Origin: Planctomycetota bacterium | GTDB taxonomy: Bacteria > Planctomycetota > Planctomycetia > Gemmatales > Gemmataceae | Assembly: GCA_003669555.1 (NCBI GenBank) | Contig: QWOS01000089.1 | Span: forward strand, 1 to 62,258 | Reading direction: 5' to 3' | Length of the DNA: 62,258 nucleotides | Part shown: in pieces, positions 61,978-62,258 of the stretch | Layout: the number at the start of each line of letters is the position of its first letter | How positions within the stretch are numbered: the first letter of the stretch is position 1 | Made by a program: the position numbers and the translations under genes | The notes under the pieces: model-generated | What the model was told of the DNA's origin: nothing | Database searches by the model: none | Seen by the model: only the letters and a program-made list of their open reading frames with translations

Positions 61978-62258
61978 ATGCGATTTTCCCACTGGATAGC
62001 CCTGTTGATAGCCTTCCTGGTTGGCCAGGGTATCCGGGGAGCAGAGGAAATGGGTACAGCGGGCTACCTCGACTCCAGCGGTGTCCGGTTGCATTATGTT
62101 ACTGCTGGTAGCGGCCCGCTACTCGTTTTGCTGCATGGCTTCCCGGATTACCACCGCACCTGGCGCGAACAGTTTCCCGCGCTTGGCAAGTCATTCCAGG
62201 TGGTGGCCCCCGATTTGCGCGGCTTCAACAAAAGTGATCAGCCCCAAGGTGTGGAAAA
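61978..62258 (+). CDS. alpha/beta hydrolase, partial (runs off the window)
   Basis: The first 93 or so residues of an exported hydrolase: signal peptide MRFSHWIALLIAFLVGQGIRG then GYLDSSGVRLHYVTAGSGPLLVLLHGFPDYHRTWREQFPAL and VVAPDLRGFNKSDQP, the HGxP oxyanion-type strand and DLRGxxxSD motif of the haloalkane-dehalogenase/epoxide-hydrolase-like group. The nucleophile region lies beyond the edge. ACGAGG about 7 bases upstream of the ATG. Confidence 0.85.
   Translation, partial: MRFSHWIALLIAFLVGQGIRGAEEMGTAGYLDSSGVRLHYVTAGSGPLLVLLHGFPDYHRTWREQFPALGKSFQVVAPDLRGFNKSDQPQGVE

Overview
The window is a high-GC bacterial chromosome segment that looks like a planctomycete, most likely of the Gemmataceae/Gemmatales type. 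The evidence is the gene families present: a DUF1559 prepilin-like protein followed by a tiny lipoprotein, a PVC-type haem-domain protein with propeller and HEAT-like parts, two DUF1080 proteins, a DUF6288-like protein, an exported GH5 enzyme with an N-terminal LENLEARLNP motif, an ECF sigma/FecR pair, and fused-type ResB/CcsA cytochrome assembly genes. No rRNA, tRNA or CRISPR array was recognised. The species assignment is inference.

Layout. 1-11.3 kb, all minus strand: exported GH5 cellulase-like protein, ndk, a DUF1080 protein with a nine-copy peptide repeat, an S46 dipeptidyl-peptidase directly downstream of an OPT oligopeptide transporter (a plausible peptide-scavenging unit), and purM. 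11.6-12.9 kb, plus: DUF1559 protein and small lipoprotein, each followed by a strong terminator hairpin. 13-16.8 kb, minus: two GT4 glycosyltransferases and a small exported protein whose signal peptide is cut off by an in-frame TGA. 16.9-18.7 kb, plus: ubiE/menG and hemE. 18.9-20.8 kb: small hypothetical genes. 20.8-22.75 kb: a repeat island with a decayed REP-associated tyrosine transposase (RAYT), five GC-rich palindromes and a tandem duplication.

22.8-30.9 kb, minus: PVC haem-domain protein, serine hydrolase, TlpA-like thioredoxin, tpiA, DAHP synthase and pheA (the last two are the entry and phenylalanine-branch steps of aromatic amino-acid synthesis). 31.1-32.1 kb, plus: class A beta-lactamase-like hydrolase. 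32.2-46.2 kb, minus: a GT-C-like membrane protein, DUF6288-like protein, DUF2341/LamG/sialate-esterase-like protein, DUF4143 AAA ATPase, B12-binding radical SAM protein, a second DUF1080 protein, and a phytase-like esterase. 46.7-52.2 kb, plus: a protein with a duplicated domain, resB-ccsA, and a Gfo/Idh/MocA oxidoreductase. 52.3-53.2 kb, minus: a two-gene unit that looks like a nuclease toxin and its immunity partner.

53.4-61.7 kb, minus: the most unusual block. Reading in the direction of transcription it holds an ECF sigma factor, a FecR-type regulator, an exported ankyrin protein, and three paralogous membrane acyltransferases (acyltransferase-3/OpgC type), each with ankyrin repeats inserted between its membrane segments. 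Several junctions overlap or nearly overlap (ATGA, TGATG), so the block probably works as one regulated unit. A plus-strand alpha/beta hydrolase runs off the right edge. The best candidates for something undescribed are this sigma/FecR/ankyrin-acyltransferase block, the RAYT/palindrome island, and the toxin-immunity-like pair.
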